A DNA stretch of 64,000 nt from Stercorarius parasiticus (taxonomy: Eukaryota; Chordata; Aves; Charadriiformes; Stercorariidae), in contig VWZL01003483.1 of assembly GCA_013396915.1 (NCBI GenBank), positions 342,855-406,854 on the forward strand, written 5' to 3'. Below, piece by piece: positions 12,713 to 27,100 of this stretch (the stretch's first letter is position 1; each line of letters begins with the position of its first letter). The notes beneath the pieces are model-generated. The model made no database searches, was not told the origin of the DNA, and saw only the letters and a list, made by a program, of their open reading frames with translations. Made by a program: the position numbers and the translations under genes.

Positions 12713-14826
12713 TGAGTTAAAATTATTTACAAAAACCCAAAGACATACTTCATGAAACTGGTACAAACTATTTTTCCTGCCGTTGGCTTTTGCTCCAAAG
12801 ATCACAGCTGAGAAATACTGTATAAAATAAAAATAGGATTGGATTCAGAAAAGTACTCTACTGTTCTAATTTCCAATTGAGAGTATTTACACAAATATTT
12901 ACAATGGAAAAAAAGTTACTTTAAAACTTTAATTTGCAAGTTGGCCTCAAGTACCCTTTAATGCAGAGTTATTTGAGGGTCTAACACACAAAAATGCACT
13001 GCAGTTCACAGGGTGATTTCTCCCCCCACCCTCAAAAAAAATCTGCATTTGTCAGTGCTTGACAATTAGTTACATTGAAAAAAAACTGTTAAACACTGAG
13101 GTAAATCAATTCCCAGTTACCAGTGTAACAAAGAAAGGCAGTTGTCCCTGCTTTCCCCCATCATTGCATCTGTATTTTATTTTCTCTTGCCATCTCTCCA
13201 CAGAAAACTACATAATCAATTTGAAATCACATTAAAAGTCTCTAAAATCAGAAAACCAGATGGGCAAAGTATTCAGTAATTTCCTCCTGATGTAGTTCAT
13301 TTACATAAAGCTTATCTCTCTCTCTCAATACTGATTTTTTAATTTTTTTTCCAACAAAGGGAAATACAACCTCAAAAACTTTTCTAAGTTACACTGATAT
13401 GCTAAGTTTTAGAAGGTGATGAGAGAAAACACAAAAAAGTATGACCAACATAGGATTTTTGCCACTAATCAGTTACTTCCTTAACAGAATTCCCAACAAT
13501 CTGCATTATCAAAAATAGGAAGACATAGAAGGCAGCCACTGTATGTAAAAAATTTACAGCTGGCACTGATACAAAAGCACGAGTTCTTAACTTTATACAT
13601 GGAGATAACACAAGATCTAAAAGCAGGTTAGATTTCCTGTTATTTCCCCCTCATTATACATAGAACTAATATTTTTATGGCTTCAAGTTTTACAAATTCA
13701 ATGGAATAACATGATGTAACTACCTATACAGGTATTTAAAAATGTCAATGAAGCAGATCTCAGAACAGTCTGCAAATATTCAAGACCACCTTAATAAAAA
13801 TAATTACCAAATCCGTTGGTCTGAATAATGAGTGCAAGAAAAAAAAAGGTTTAAAAAATTCATGTATTTTCTGGGATTCTTTGTTCCACTTAAGTCTTCA
13901 AACACAATGCTTTGCTGTGAACTAGACCTCAGACTGAACAAAATCTTAGCTATATCAGCAATTTAAGGCTTTGTGTTGTATGCATTTAAACTCTGTCATA
14001 CTACAGCAGAATGAAAATGAAAGATTATGTCAGCTGGAAACATTAATCCCCATTGGTGTTTTAGCTTCTTTAAAATTCTTCCCCCTAAAAAAACCAAATT
14101 CTTTGTACTGAGCGTTACAAAATACATCTTGAGTGCTTCCTTGAAACAAATTAAAACAGCATTTCAAAGTTTTTGCTTATTAGAAGTGCAAACTACCCTG
14201 GGATTGAATATTTTTTTTTTTCTTTCTTTTCTTTCTTTTTTTAAACAGGGCACAACTTTTTACAGTTCCTATTTCTTTTGTGGATAACATACCCTCAAAT
14301 GGCTTTATGTGTTTATGGGTTTGCATGCTTCTTGAACTACAAAGTGTTATGGTCTATCGGTTTACAGTACATGGGCCGTGACAGTTTTAGAACTGAGAAA
14401 TAGTTCAACAACCTAATTTCAATCAAAACAGTATAAAAAATAAACTATCCAATCCTCGCCTCTTTGGATTCCAACAAATTTTAAATATAGACAGTAGTTA
14501 AAATCACAAAAGTATTTAAAAATTTATATTTTTACGATTTTGGAATAATCTAGTAATAAAAAAGCAAGAGCAAATTAAAGTCAAATAGGAGCGGTGCTGC
14601 TGTCCAGAACTTCTTTATTAGAACATTTGTTTGATACCTCAGTAGCTAAGCTGCCTTTGCACCTGGCTGGCATGAAACAGTGGCTCAACAGTAAACAGCA
14701 GTTGCACTATCAGCAGCAAGTTTTTCCCCTTGAAACTTGTCATGAACAAAGCAAGAAAAAAAAAGACAGGGAGGGTAAACCCTGACAAAAATATTTAAAT
14801 ACTGCACTGCATCATAAACAGCATGG

Positions 14827-14840
14827 TTTATTTATTTATT
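14827..14840 (-). terminator. Candidate proximal poly(A) signal cluster
   Basis: On the minus strand this reads AATAAATAAATAAA, three overlapping copies of the canonical hexamer, about 230 bases past the WAPL stop. It could end a short-3'UTR transcript. Simple AT-rich repetition is the alternative explanation. Confidence 0.4.
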
Positions 14841-15068
14841 TTCCTCAGAACCTTTTTCCCCTCATTTTTGATAGTTGCAGATTGATGTAGTAACTGTCTT
14901 TTAGAAAATGCTGAATGCATGGTTAAGAGACCAGGTAGCCTTAAAAATCCGAACACGAATGACACAGATGAATGCTCTTGGTATATCCTTCAAGGAGTTC
15001 TTTCATGACGACTTCTTTTGTCTAAGGGTAGCTCCAGCATTACAGTGCCTGCAGCGGAAGTTAAGTAT

Positions 15069-15134
15069 CTAGCAGTGTTCCAAGTATTCAATCACCCTAG
15101 AGATAGATTTCTGGCCTGTTGTTCCAACAGCACA
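15069..15134 (-). CDS. WAPL: WAPL terminal coding exon (window exon 17) with stop
   Basis: The last coding exon adds 21 residues, starting [20 protein letters not shown] and ending in Cys, then TAG at 15069-15071. The C-terminus is at the same position as in mammals. The acceptor is TTTTGCAG. The exon continues into the 3' UTR. Confidence 0.96.
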   Translation of the reverse strand, partial: CAVGTTGQKSISRVIEYLEHC

Positions 15135-18100
15135 CTGCAAAAGGGAACAGAAAACACAAGTAACAAACAAGCTGTTGTAAGACCTCTTCAAAATACTTGA
15201 GAGCTATGCTCATTTTGGAATTTTAGTATTTACAATTAGGTAGCAGTAAAAGCAATTACGTTCAGGCAGAGGATTCAAAAATATTTTCCTCACCAATAAC
15301 AATCAAACGGAATGAAAGTGGCTTCGCTCCATTTACTACCAAAATAACGACAGACAACTGGGTATTCAGTATTTAAAAACAGAAAATCATCAGTGCTCTT
15401 ATGAAGATACAACTGAAAAATGGTAAAAGCTTCTAAAAATGTATGGACTATTAACAGAAAACACAATTACAAAAATATCTATCTACATCAAATGAAAATG
15501 TATATTACTTACAGTAAGATTCATAAAACTGAGAAATTTTTTGAGCATTTCAGTCATTATTGAGAAGTCTCCTTCAGGTAAGTACTCCCTCACAGTAGTC
15601 ACATTGATCTAAGAAATAAAACAAGCTGTTTTAATTTGGGAAATATTTTTCTGACACAGAACTATGTTACTCTGCAGGTGAGATGCAGTAAGACAAGCAT
15701 ATTCACAGCATTATTAAGATGGCTTTTGTCATCATCTCTATGATTCAAGTCTCTCTGAAGCAATATTCATGTTTATGGTGTTTATGTTTCTAGGAAACAA
15801 TTGCTAAAATCTTGTTGTTGTTGTTGTTTGTTTTTTCTTTAAAGATCATTACCAGCATCTGACCCCTTCCATGAGCTACAAGACTATCAAGAACTGAAAA
15901 CCCCACCAGATTACTCTCCTGACAGGGAGAGGATCTCCCTTTAGAATTGTTAAGGGTTGAGAATTGTTGAGCTTATTGTCAGCATCACTCCAAACACTAC
16001 AATTGTACAGAAGATAATCAGATGGTACAGAACAGCATGTTAAAGACCATTTCTGCCATCACAGTAAATTAAGACAAGCCTGAAGCCAGGTGTGAACCTC
16101 ATTTTCATTTGAGCATGTATTTGACAGGAGAGTTTATGAAGTTCTCAGCTGTTAAGAGTTCCATATTTTTAACTTCAGCTTTCTATTATGCATTTCCAAT
16201 CCGAGGCAATCATCTTCAACTAATACAGACATATACAATTTCATGTGGTTTCAATGGAGGAAAAAATAAAGCAGACTGATAAAAAACAATAAAACAAGTC
16301 TGATGTTAACTTGCTTATTGAAACTATGGAAAAATAAAGCAAGCATTTATAATTATAGCAAGCCAATTTTCCTTTGCCTTTACAAAGTTCATTTGTTGGC
16401 TAAGACTAACAACAAAGGGGAGAGAGGCAGAAGAGGTTAAATATTCAATTCCAACTGTTTTTCATAAACATACTGATGTTCAGAAAATTTGTTTGGGATG
16501 GAATACTTCTGGCAACTTTCCACAGAAATACATGTGTGTGTATATATATACACATATATATCAATGTAGCTTCATCAATGTAATATCTCACATTGAACCC
16601 TAATTTAATAAACCCATTTCAGTACTGCAAATTATTACTTTACTAAAAATTGTACTAGATTTAAGAGCAGTTATTGACTTATTCCCTTACTGGACTCTCT
16701 TGGCAGAGACAGCCTAGAAGCAATGCTGTGTAGGAGGCCACAATGCAGTCTTCCATGTGCTTCCCGGCATGCTGGAGAGCTGTGAAGAGAGACAACCCAG
16801 TGTATTGTATTGTCTAAGCAGCTGGTATCTTTTACTGCTTCAAATACAATCTTCCATTATCACTTTTCAGAATTCCTTTTTCGCAAACAAAACGAGCTTT
16901 TGGCCTGAGACTTAAGAAGCAAGAATCAGACAAACTCTGTACTTACTAACTCAGCAGCACATTCTTGAGCAGAAAAACGCAGTTCATTCGCTTTCAACTC
17001 ATTACGTTTTACAGTATTTTATTAATTGTCATTTTAGTGTGCAAACTGCATGCTTAACACACCAAAATACAGAGATAAATGTTTCATGTGATACTATAAG
17101 GCCAGCAAGACTTCCACCAAAAGAAGTTTATTGAATTAATGATAACAGATATACACTTTTTGCTAATGACTCCGCATTTTTTGGCAAAGCACAAATAGCT
17201 GCAGACACTGGTTGATGGAGCTACAAAAAGGAGGAGGATATAAAGCAAGGTTGGAGAAAGTAATACACTGCACCTGCTATTAGAAGATTGAACAAGAAGG
17301 ACTGATGTTTCAGACCTGATACATTTTCCATTTACCTAACTCAGCTTAGAGATAACTCAAATTCTTGGAACAAACTACCAAAAATGCAGCATATCAAGGC
17401 ATTACACAGGAACCTGAGATACCACCCATGGAGTGAGCGCTCCTCAGACATGAAGACAATGGGGACAGAACCAGCACACATGCAAACAGGGAAGGGAGGA
17501 ACAAATAATAATAATCTAAAAGTAGCATGAAACAAGAAGGGGTCACGATACCCTGGAAAACAAATCAAGGCAGATAACTTTTAAGGCCTGTTTCAGAAAA
17601 ACAAGATAAAGGCCTCAAAAGCCATCCTTTTCCAAATATTTCTTACACAGCACATCCCTAAAAAAAGGTTTGAGTTTTTCTAGTTTTTGGGGTTTTTTTT
17701 TGTTTGTTTGTTTTTATTTTTTTTGTTTTTTAAGAAGGAACATATAGAAGGTACTATTAAGAAAATAAAAAGTAGCATAACTACTTCTACTTCTCATGCT
17801 TCAGCTCTGAACTGCTCCTACTTATGATCTGCAACAGTTTCACCTGGGGGATATGCGGAGGAAGTCTCAGCCCCAGAGACCATATGTAGATAAGGAAGCA
17901 GAGGACAAGGTGGGAATTTATGCAATCACAGAGCTCTTTGCCTTTTCTGAGCTCATCACAACCAGACAACGTACCTTTATTGAGATCAAGTTCTTCATCA
18001 TCTTCTTCCTTCTTATCTTTCTCTTCAGTACTATCTGACTTCTCTGTGGAGACCCACTGGATCTCCCCACTTGTCTCTTGCCATTCCCCACTCTTATCAT

Positions 18101-21100
18101 GCTGAGCAGTAGGAGCTTCTTTAATCAATTCATCTGTCTGGCTCTCAGCCAGCTGCGCCGCTCGCTCACGCTCAAGAAATAGCTAATGGGGAAAATTTCA
18201 GGAGAGCTTCTATTATAAATTAAACCCTAAACACACTGAATTAATACTTGAAAGTTTACTTCCCTGTCACAACTCACCCCTCAATACAGTCAGTCTTCAA
18301 TACTTTCCGTAACAATAGCCTTTTCTTCTTCAAAGGGAAACAGAATTTATCCCAACACTAACGCTGTGCTCTACAGAAAAGGCCTCCCTCCCTCCCCAGT
18401 GCTGAATCAGTTGGCAGCCTCCTCTTGGGCATCGTAAATGTTTAATCGTTTTCTTTGAGACACGGCTTGAAGACTAAAAGTTGCCATGTTTTCCTGTCCG
18501 TTTTTGTTCTCTCCCAGTCCTCATTTTCTTTTCATACTAGCTAGCCTCCTCTTCGCTCTCTTCGCTTTTCCCTTGATATGTAAAAGGCAAAAATTTGAAA
18601 AAGTAATTTGAAATGACTTAACTAGGATGTGACTGAACCAGCAATCTCAGATCGTGCACTTATATCTTGCGAATTATTTTCCAAACCATACAACCACCAG
18701 TTTTAAATACTGCTTTGCAGAGCTGTATATTAAGACATTTAGTATTATTATTTTTATCGTTGATTTTTTTTGTCTGCTGCTGGACAGTTATTTCATACAG
18801 TTAAATAGAAGAACTGCTAAAAGTGTCCGTAAAATTATCTTTATTGAAATAAAAAGGTTGTACTTAAAAATCCCTTCAGTTCTTTTATTTTAGTTTGCAT
18901 GGTGGAAGTCGTTCACCAAAATTATTGCTGGATTTCTTTTTTTAACAAAGTCAATACAACATTTAAGAATGCTGTTTCACATCCATATTCATTACATTTA
19001 TATTTTACTGCTCTTATAACACATGATTTTTATTTTTTTGTTTGTTGCAAGCTCCCATAAAAATAGTACTTTAAAAAAAAATCTATGTAGGCAAAGTCTG
19101 TAAGACAAGAGTAGCTTAGAAATAAACTGTATAGGAACAAGAAAGCTTTATGGAGCAGGAGAGCAGCCTTTGGATGTCTGCAGTGACGACACCACTGTCT
19201 TTTACCAGGAAAGCTGTTTCTGTAATGGACAGTGCAAGTTGTGAGCAGCACCCCTCTTCCCTCACTATGCTGAATTACTCAAAATACTGAACAGAAAAAT
19301 GAAACTGACAAATCTTCATTGCTGAGTTCTCCCTTCCCCCTTGACAGTCTGATAATAAGAAATGGTAACTATTACAGGAAAACCACATTTCTTACCTGCA
19401 CTAAAGCCTGAACAGCGTCAATCTGTCCAGTTATCTTTAGGCTGTCATCTCCTTCTCCCGTACAGAATGAGTCAAAAGAACAGGATGTTTCCATATTGAC
19501 AAGACAGTGCCTATTCCGAGCACTGTATTCTACTAGATTGATCAACAGACCCAATCCCTGCAAGAATCGGAGAGTCAAAGAGGATTACACACATTAAAAA
19601 AGGATAATTTAGCAAAAAAAAAAAATAAATATCCAGATAGATGTCTCATCTTTCTGAGGCTACATAACTTACTAATACAACTTTATGAAACAGTTTGATA
19701 GACAGAGAGATCAGGATTTAAATGAATATGAGGCAAACTTGAGATCCCTGTATACTAGAACTTGGATGGGGCAATCTCCGTTTTTCCAATTCTGAGCACA
19801 AAAACATTTTTAAAGATGAGATTTCATTTAGAGATTAGGGATTCAGGTGCCCAACCTTCAGCTCACATTTTTAAAAGAGCCTTCACTTGCACAATTTCAC
19901 TGTTGCTATTCAGGCCACACAGACTCATTATATATAAGCTGAGGTAAAATTGACAAAGCCTTTATCCCAAACAATAACATCCACCATATTTCTAAAGTTA
20001 AAAAGACACTTGAAAATTAGAAAATTCACAGACTTATTTAGCTAAATTTCTTTGTTCATCTAGCAGTGTACTTTTCCCCCCTGAACACAGGTGGGAAAAC
20101 ACTTAGAGCTCAAAACCACCAAACCATTATGAAAATCCTTTAAATGCCTCACTAAGTATGTGTATGGTCAATGAAAACTGTAGAGGCTGCTCATTAATTT
20201 CGAACCAGAGTAGTTAAACGCATAAGGAGGGGGCAAATCCCTTGATGTGAACGTAACAAGTACAAGAGCTTACCAGCACCCTAATATCAAATCTCTGTTC
20301 TTGAGGTAGGAACTTTGGAACCTGAAGCACACAATTCATAGCTGTGCCTATCAGACCATCTTGTTCACCTGTTTTTGTACTACCCCATTCTGTAAACAAA
20401 AAGAGTTCAGAAGCTCAGTTTTGAAAATACTCATTTTCATAACCATAAGTGCATTGATAAAAACCTTTTGGCCCTAAAGATAAACAGAACTCTCTTAGCC
20501 AAAGCACGCACCTTAACACTTAATACTTGCAATTACTCATCCAATCTGCAAAGTCAAATTATCGAGTACTGTAAAGCCAGCATCTACCATACATAACTGC
20601 TTTATTGCGTTGTACATGGAAAAAACATGATCAGTTACGAGAAAAGGGTTTCTGTTAATGTATTATATTATTTGATGCTTTAACACAGAATTTGCAAAAT
20701 TTTTTTGTTTGTTTTACCATTATCATTTGTTAGGTTGAGCAAGACGCCAATGATGGCCCTCATACAGTCTTCCACTGCTTTACCCACATGGTTAGTTACA
20801 TTCTGGTGAGGCAGAGACTTATTGTCTGGTAAACAGATACTGTCTTCAGCACGATTATATCGCTGGATTAACTCTTCACAATGCTGCAGTGCTCTGCAGG
20901 GAGAAGATTCAGAACAAAATTACCCTGACAACATTCAGGACGTTCCACCCTTATATTCATTTTACCAGGAAAAAAACCTCAAATACAGAGTTTATACAGA
21001 GTTTTTCCAATGCCCAGATGTCCAGTCTGTAAGGAGAGATAATGAACTTATCACCTATAAAATAATTTATGAGCTCAACTGAAATTGTGAAAACAAAAAC

Positions 21101-24100
21101 CAGGAAGACTTTGTGGCTTAGAGCTTTATCAGCTTGAGATTTCAAGAGCAAAAGTTAGTTGTTCTTTCCGACTGCATCACATGCTCTTACAAAAGATACC
21201 TTCTCTCCCTACAACCCCAAACTCTCATATCCTCTGACCGTGAAGGCACAGTGTTACTCTGACAGCATTATCTACATGTTCTCTTGTTCTGTCCTCTGAG
21301 GTATTTCCATTCTGTGAGAAATAAATAAATGACGCATGACTTCCTAGCAGTAAAATCCTCATCTCCTAACACTACTAGACCACAGGCATGATTCCACTGC
21401 ACGACATCAGTTTGATGTTAAACCGACAACACTGATTTCAATTACAAACAAAACTGAAAAAGGTCAAAAATATCTATCTGTCTAAATAGCATAGTAAACT
21501 GTGGGGGTTTGTTGTTTTTTCTTTAATTTAAAGAAATATACTAACCTACAACCATGACATTATGTTTCCAATGAGGTCTGCAGAGTCAAATTTTCAGCTT
21601 AATTTGCTCTCTTATGAAGAGCAGTACAAGAAGGATGCAATCTCTGCCAGTCAACTGAGACCTCACCCAGATTGATAAATGGGTTAGAGGTGTTTGTACA
21701 AGCATCTTTGCCAGGGAGAACAGCTCAGAACAGAATTTTGCTATTCTAATTCTCAGTTACACTGTCAATTCTGTTATGCTCCATTTCAGTAAACACTTAA
21801 GCATAATGAAAACACAATAAATAAATGTAGCTTCCCAACTGCCCTCTTCTGTGTTCACATTAACTCGGTACAGGAGGAGCTGAAGCCACCTAGTACTCAG
21901 GTAGTTACCCACAGCCTCATCTAAATGAGTTTTAGCATCACTTCATGAAAAGCAACAGTGGAAAGCATGGGGTATTTCCCCCCTAGAATCTTCTGGTAGA
22001 ACAAATTTATTTTTTTCCCTATCGCATGCAGTTGTCTGCAAAAGTGTCTTTTTGTTATAACTTACTTAGCTGAGGAGACTATGAGTTGCGAGTCTTTGTA
22101 TGCGATCAGATAGCTCTGATTTTCTGGATTATGCACAGTTACCTAAAAAAGGGAGGAGAAAGCGGTATTAAAAGTGGGACTTTTTTTCCTTGAAAGAGAA
22201 GCATTCCCTTCCCACTTTACTTTCACACCCCACTTTATTCAGTTCCGCATTTCTTGGTTATTATCCAGTGCAAACTTTCACTTATCATTGTCCAATATTT
22301 CCTTGGAGTTTTCACCTTGTAATTATTCACACAAAATTGCGGCACTGAAGATAAAACCATCTTCCCTGAAACAGTAAGTACAGAAACCATGTGGCAGAGT
22401 GTTTTGCCACAGCAGAGTCATGAATCTATATTCTAGGACTACAGTGTCCCAAGTGTGTACGTACATACGTGGATGAAAATATATATAAAAATATAACACA
22501 GAATAGAATTAGATACATAATGTTATTTTTAGGATTTGACATCAACTCTACTTCTGAGAGCTTATTATGCATCCAACCATAAAAATCAAGTTTTTCCTTG
22601 ATTCCCTTGATTGAAATTCAGGATCAGTTTTCAGAAACAGTAAATGTTCTTCTCTTAAATTTGCATGATTTGCTGTGTTTATTTTTGTCATCTCTCCCAA
22701 GTTCTAAGGGTCTCACCTACATCCTAAACCACCCTTAAGTTCAAATTTGAATATTTCACCACTTAACAAGGCTGTTGCTTGGCAATTCCATCTACCAAAT
22801 ACAAAAGCAGAAATTGGATCTGAAATTTTCCCCTCGCTGTTCAGAAGACAGGTAAAGAGCCAGGTGCCATTAGTTTGTAAGTAGGCACCCTTGAATTAGT
22901 ACTTCAGCAGTCGTTCATCTTTCTCAGGTTTTAGCTAACTTTTACACTGTCTTTGAATCCGTCCTTCTATTTTAGCGAAGAAAGCACGTTACCGCTGTAG
23001 CTATTTGCCCTCTGACTTGGGTTTAAGGTGTTCATTAAGATTCATTGACCTGTATTGCTAAAGCATCACAAGACTCTTCTGCTTGCTCACTGTATCACAA
23101 TACGAGAGTAACGCTAATAACAAATATGAAACTCAGCAAAACAAGGCATCATAGAGAAGCATATGCTCACAATTCTTGTCAATTAAGCTCTAAAAAAAGT
23201 AGCATGTGTTTTAATTCTGTTCAAAGTTCTCATCAAAAAATATTTACCATCTCAATGTGCACGCTCAACTGATTACAGGACTAGTTTGACTTTCAGGGCA
23301 CTTTTCTCTTTCAGTACTTAGGCAGCTGATGTTTGAAAGTAGCAATTCTAAAAATATACATCGATTTATTGCTTCAGTGAAAACACTGCTTCTCTAATGA
23401 TGCTTTATTACTAGACACACACTAGAGAGTCAAACTCATGCTTCAAAAACAGCGTCCATAAACACCAGCTTTTTGTAGGGACTTAAGAAAAAGCGTCATG
23501 TTACATTCAGTTACTCTTACCAAAAACTTGCAATGCTGTATATACACACAGAATGGTAAAAAATTTTCAAACAAACATTCCAGGAACATTGATAAACATC
23601 AGAAAGTTAGTATCGTCTATAAAAAATAATCAACATTATCGTGTTATGATGAAACTACGTACTGGGAAGAATGTAACACTGAAAAGGTTGGGCTTTCAGA
23701 AATGCAACGCGTCTGCTCATACTCACACTTTCTAAGACCCGTAAACATCTTTCTGCACCCCATAGCGAAGCAACCAATTTCTCTTCATCTTCATCGCTGC
23801 TTAGGTGATCCACACATTCTTTAACTAAACAACAAAAAGAAGTTGTTTTCCACTATCAGTAAGAGTCTTCAAAAGCCAAGTGTACAAACTAGCTAGCTAC
23901 TTGGAGAGTTGCTACCAACCTTGGTTTACACTTTACAAAACTCTGCTATTGGAAACAATCAGGAAGGCATGATCAGCATCCAAAATTTTTCATTTCACCA
24001 AGTAAATTAAAAAAACCCCAACCTTACAATTTTGGCTTTAGAAGTTTGTGATTGTTGCCACAAATTATCTATGTGCATATTTTATTTTCTCCTGACAATT

Positions 24101-27100
24101 AAGAGACTGTACAGCACATGCCTATGTTCTTTACCTGCAATGCACTGTTTTGTAGACGAGAGAAAAAAAAAGCTACAGCAGGCACACTCTCCCCACACTT
24201 CCAAGTCTGAAACCGTGTGCAAGTTGAACACTTTCATCTCTTCAATCCCGCCTTTGCCCACCTCTCTGCTTATCTGAGACCAACCTTTATTCCGCTGAAG
24301 AATTCATCTTAGAAATGTCCCTTTTCCCATCTGTGAGATGCTGACCCTAAAAACCTAACCAAGACCTATCTTTTAAAAAAATAATACAGAAACAAAAAAA
24401 CCCAACCCGTTTCTTCTTGAAGGGATGACTTCCTCTGGGATGTTTAGGTAAAACATATCAGGCCTGAAAATAATTCTAGAAGAATGTAAAGGAGATTTTG
24501 CTCCAGAGTAAGCATGCTATATTTGTGTGCTGTACAGATCACAGCACAGTAATCTGTATTCTGTCTAAGATTAAACCACTTTTAATCTCACACATTATAT
24601 GCAACGTTATACACATTCTGTTTAACCTTAAAACTTCTTTCAAGCCTACATGCAACAGATTAAAGTCACTGATATTTCCCAGTTACTCAACATTGAATTG
24701 TGTACTTTATTTTTAACATTGCTGAGAAAAATACATAATGTTTCTGGTTTTAACCACAGAAAATGAACATTAAGAAAAGCAAACAGCTTAGTAAGAATGA
24801 CTAATTTTTCACATTGTCGAAGCAGTATCTCCATTATACCTTTATCTACAATATGATCGAGACCACCCAGAAGTCGCAGTTCTTCTTTAAACCAGTCCCC
24901 AGCTCGTTTTGAGGTGAGAGACAGTAACGTCTCCATCGCCAAATGCCCCGTCTGAAAGAGTCAGGTTCCAGAATTAGTGAAATCATCACATGCAGCTGCA
25001 GCAAATATATCAAATCATACAAATCCACATCATATAAAAACCATGAAAACAAAGTTATAGGTTCTGAGTAGAAGAACCAGCAGAGGGAGCAAGAACAAAT
25101 TGAAAAATATGCCTATCTTTAAAAAAATGACTTGGTACCGACAAAAAGGTGCTGTGCATTTTCAACTTTTTCTTTACTTTATTAATAGCTTAGAAAACCT
25201 AAGCAGCCTCCTTTCATCTGTTTCTCTTGTTATCAAAGGAAAGAAATGGAGGAAGGAAATGGACAAATCAGCCAGGCAGGAACAAACCCAAGGAAAGCCC
25301 TAGCGAACACCGTTGCTCTGTCTCCCACGCACACTGCCTCTGCCACTTGCAGAATACATTTCATTCTAATGTAGGCATTTTGTGGTTTTAATTTTAAACT
25401 TCTAGAAGATAGCAATTAAACTAAAAACACTGAAGAAAATCTTACTATGTTTACTGATTTACTGCTTTTTTAGAAAAGGAGGAATCCATATCAATATTCA
25501 ACAGCAGCAAAGCTAAGTTTACTCCCTGCAAACGGAACTTGAAGAGATTTTAGGTGATTATCTTAGTTAATCCCCTGCAATGTTTTTAAACAAAACTAAC
25601 ACCATTTATAAAGTCAACGCTATAACTTGTTTTTTTCCAAAAGCCTCAAATAAAAAGCAAATGTTAATAATAAAACATATACATACATATAAATTTACAC
25701 CTACACAAAAGTGACCAGTATAGACATCTGTAACAGCTGGAAAAGGCACAGACAAATCTGGACCGCTATAAGCGTAATGATTTCATATTTGGTACGTAAA
25801 TGCAACAATGAAACGTCAGAGGAAAAGCCATAAGATCTCATTAAAGCCAACTAAATTTAACCACTCTTCCCTCCCTGACACAGTTGGTTCATAATGCTTC
25901 AGGGAGAACTGTGCTTATCCTGAGCTGTTCCAGGATACCAGTTCAGTCCTCAGGATCTCCTGGGTATACCAGTACTCACCGGGCTTCAGTAAACACCCCA
26001 TTCTCTTGGAAAACCAAATTATAAATTGTACGCACTCCCTGTCCCCCTCCACCCATCATCTTCAGCTGCTTTCCTTGTTTTCAAAATACTGATTTCCAAG
26101 GAGGAAAAGAAAGTTAAAGATTAGTCTTGAATAAAGAAGAGCCACCACCCAAGGTTAGTTATTTCTGTTTTTCCAGGAGAAAGCTCTGCAGCACGCTGTC
26201 ACTCACGAGCACAGAGTTAGTAACATTTTTTCCAATATAAACGGCAGTGTCCTCAGGTCATGACAGTGTTGTGGGGGACAAGAGAACATGAGCAGCAGCA
26301 AATCTACAATAGGCCATTCCTCCCCGCATCAGCAGCATCTCAATTCCCCATCACAGAAGAAACAAAGACAAAGCTGCAATTACTCCTGCAACTGTTTCAC
26401 CACCGGGGACACTGACAACTACCTTTAATAGCCAACAGCTCATCCAGTCTTCCCACAGGAGGGAAACTAAGCACCCTTGGTTACAGAGTGTTCTCATCTC
26501 AGCACTGGGAGGTACAAGATCCAAAACCTCACATTTTAAAAAACTGTAAATTAAAAACATAATGCTAAAGGAGATGCAGGTATTTTAAGCAATGGATGGA
26601 GAACTTCCCTTCTGAAGCCAACCAAATGAGAAAGTGTTTCAAGGGAGGAGGGGAGAACCCGAAGACAGCAGTTTGACAGTTCCCTAGCTCTCGAAGTTCC
26701 CAGTCATCCTCTCCAGATGATTCCTTTCACTTTTACAGGTTGAGCTTGAAAATATTGTAACGTGGCTACCTGAAATCACTCATCATCTCAACCAGATTGA
26801 CAGAAGCTGATTAAAAACTCTCCTTAGAGATCTTAAGGGCTACAAAAGATTTAGGTAATTTCCTAAATACCTTCACCATGAAAGCTCTGACGCCACACGA
26901 TATTTAAAATATTGTGCTTAGTTTTCCACCAAAGGTTAATGGAACTTCAAAAAACTCCAGGAGAATATAATTTGATATATACACTACTGGGCATAAGAAG
27001 ACAATTTTCAATATTTTTTTTTTAAATAAAATGAATCAAACCTTGTAACTCTTTGCTTTTGAGGAAAGTAATCCATTCTATCTGATTTTTATGTCAATTA

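Larger units (their letters stand above)
12690..15068 (-). other. WAPL: Probable WAPL 3' UTR
   Basis: About 2.4 kb of AT-rich, non-coding sequence follows the stop codon, with no splice-site or open-frame signal that suggests more exons. On the minus strand AATAAA occurs at 12707-12712 and again near 12663-12668, suggesting a distal cleavage site near 12690. A proximal signal cluster lies at 14827-14840. The true 3' end is inferred from these signals only and could lie further left. Confidence 0.55.

Noticed and set aside
17853..18105. Overlapping + strand open frames (Ser- and Phe-rich)
   Set aside because: They are shadows of the acidic Glu/Asp/Lys WAPL exon on the other strand; GAA/GAT codons read as TTC/ATC.
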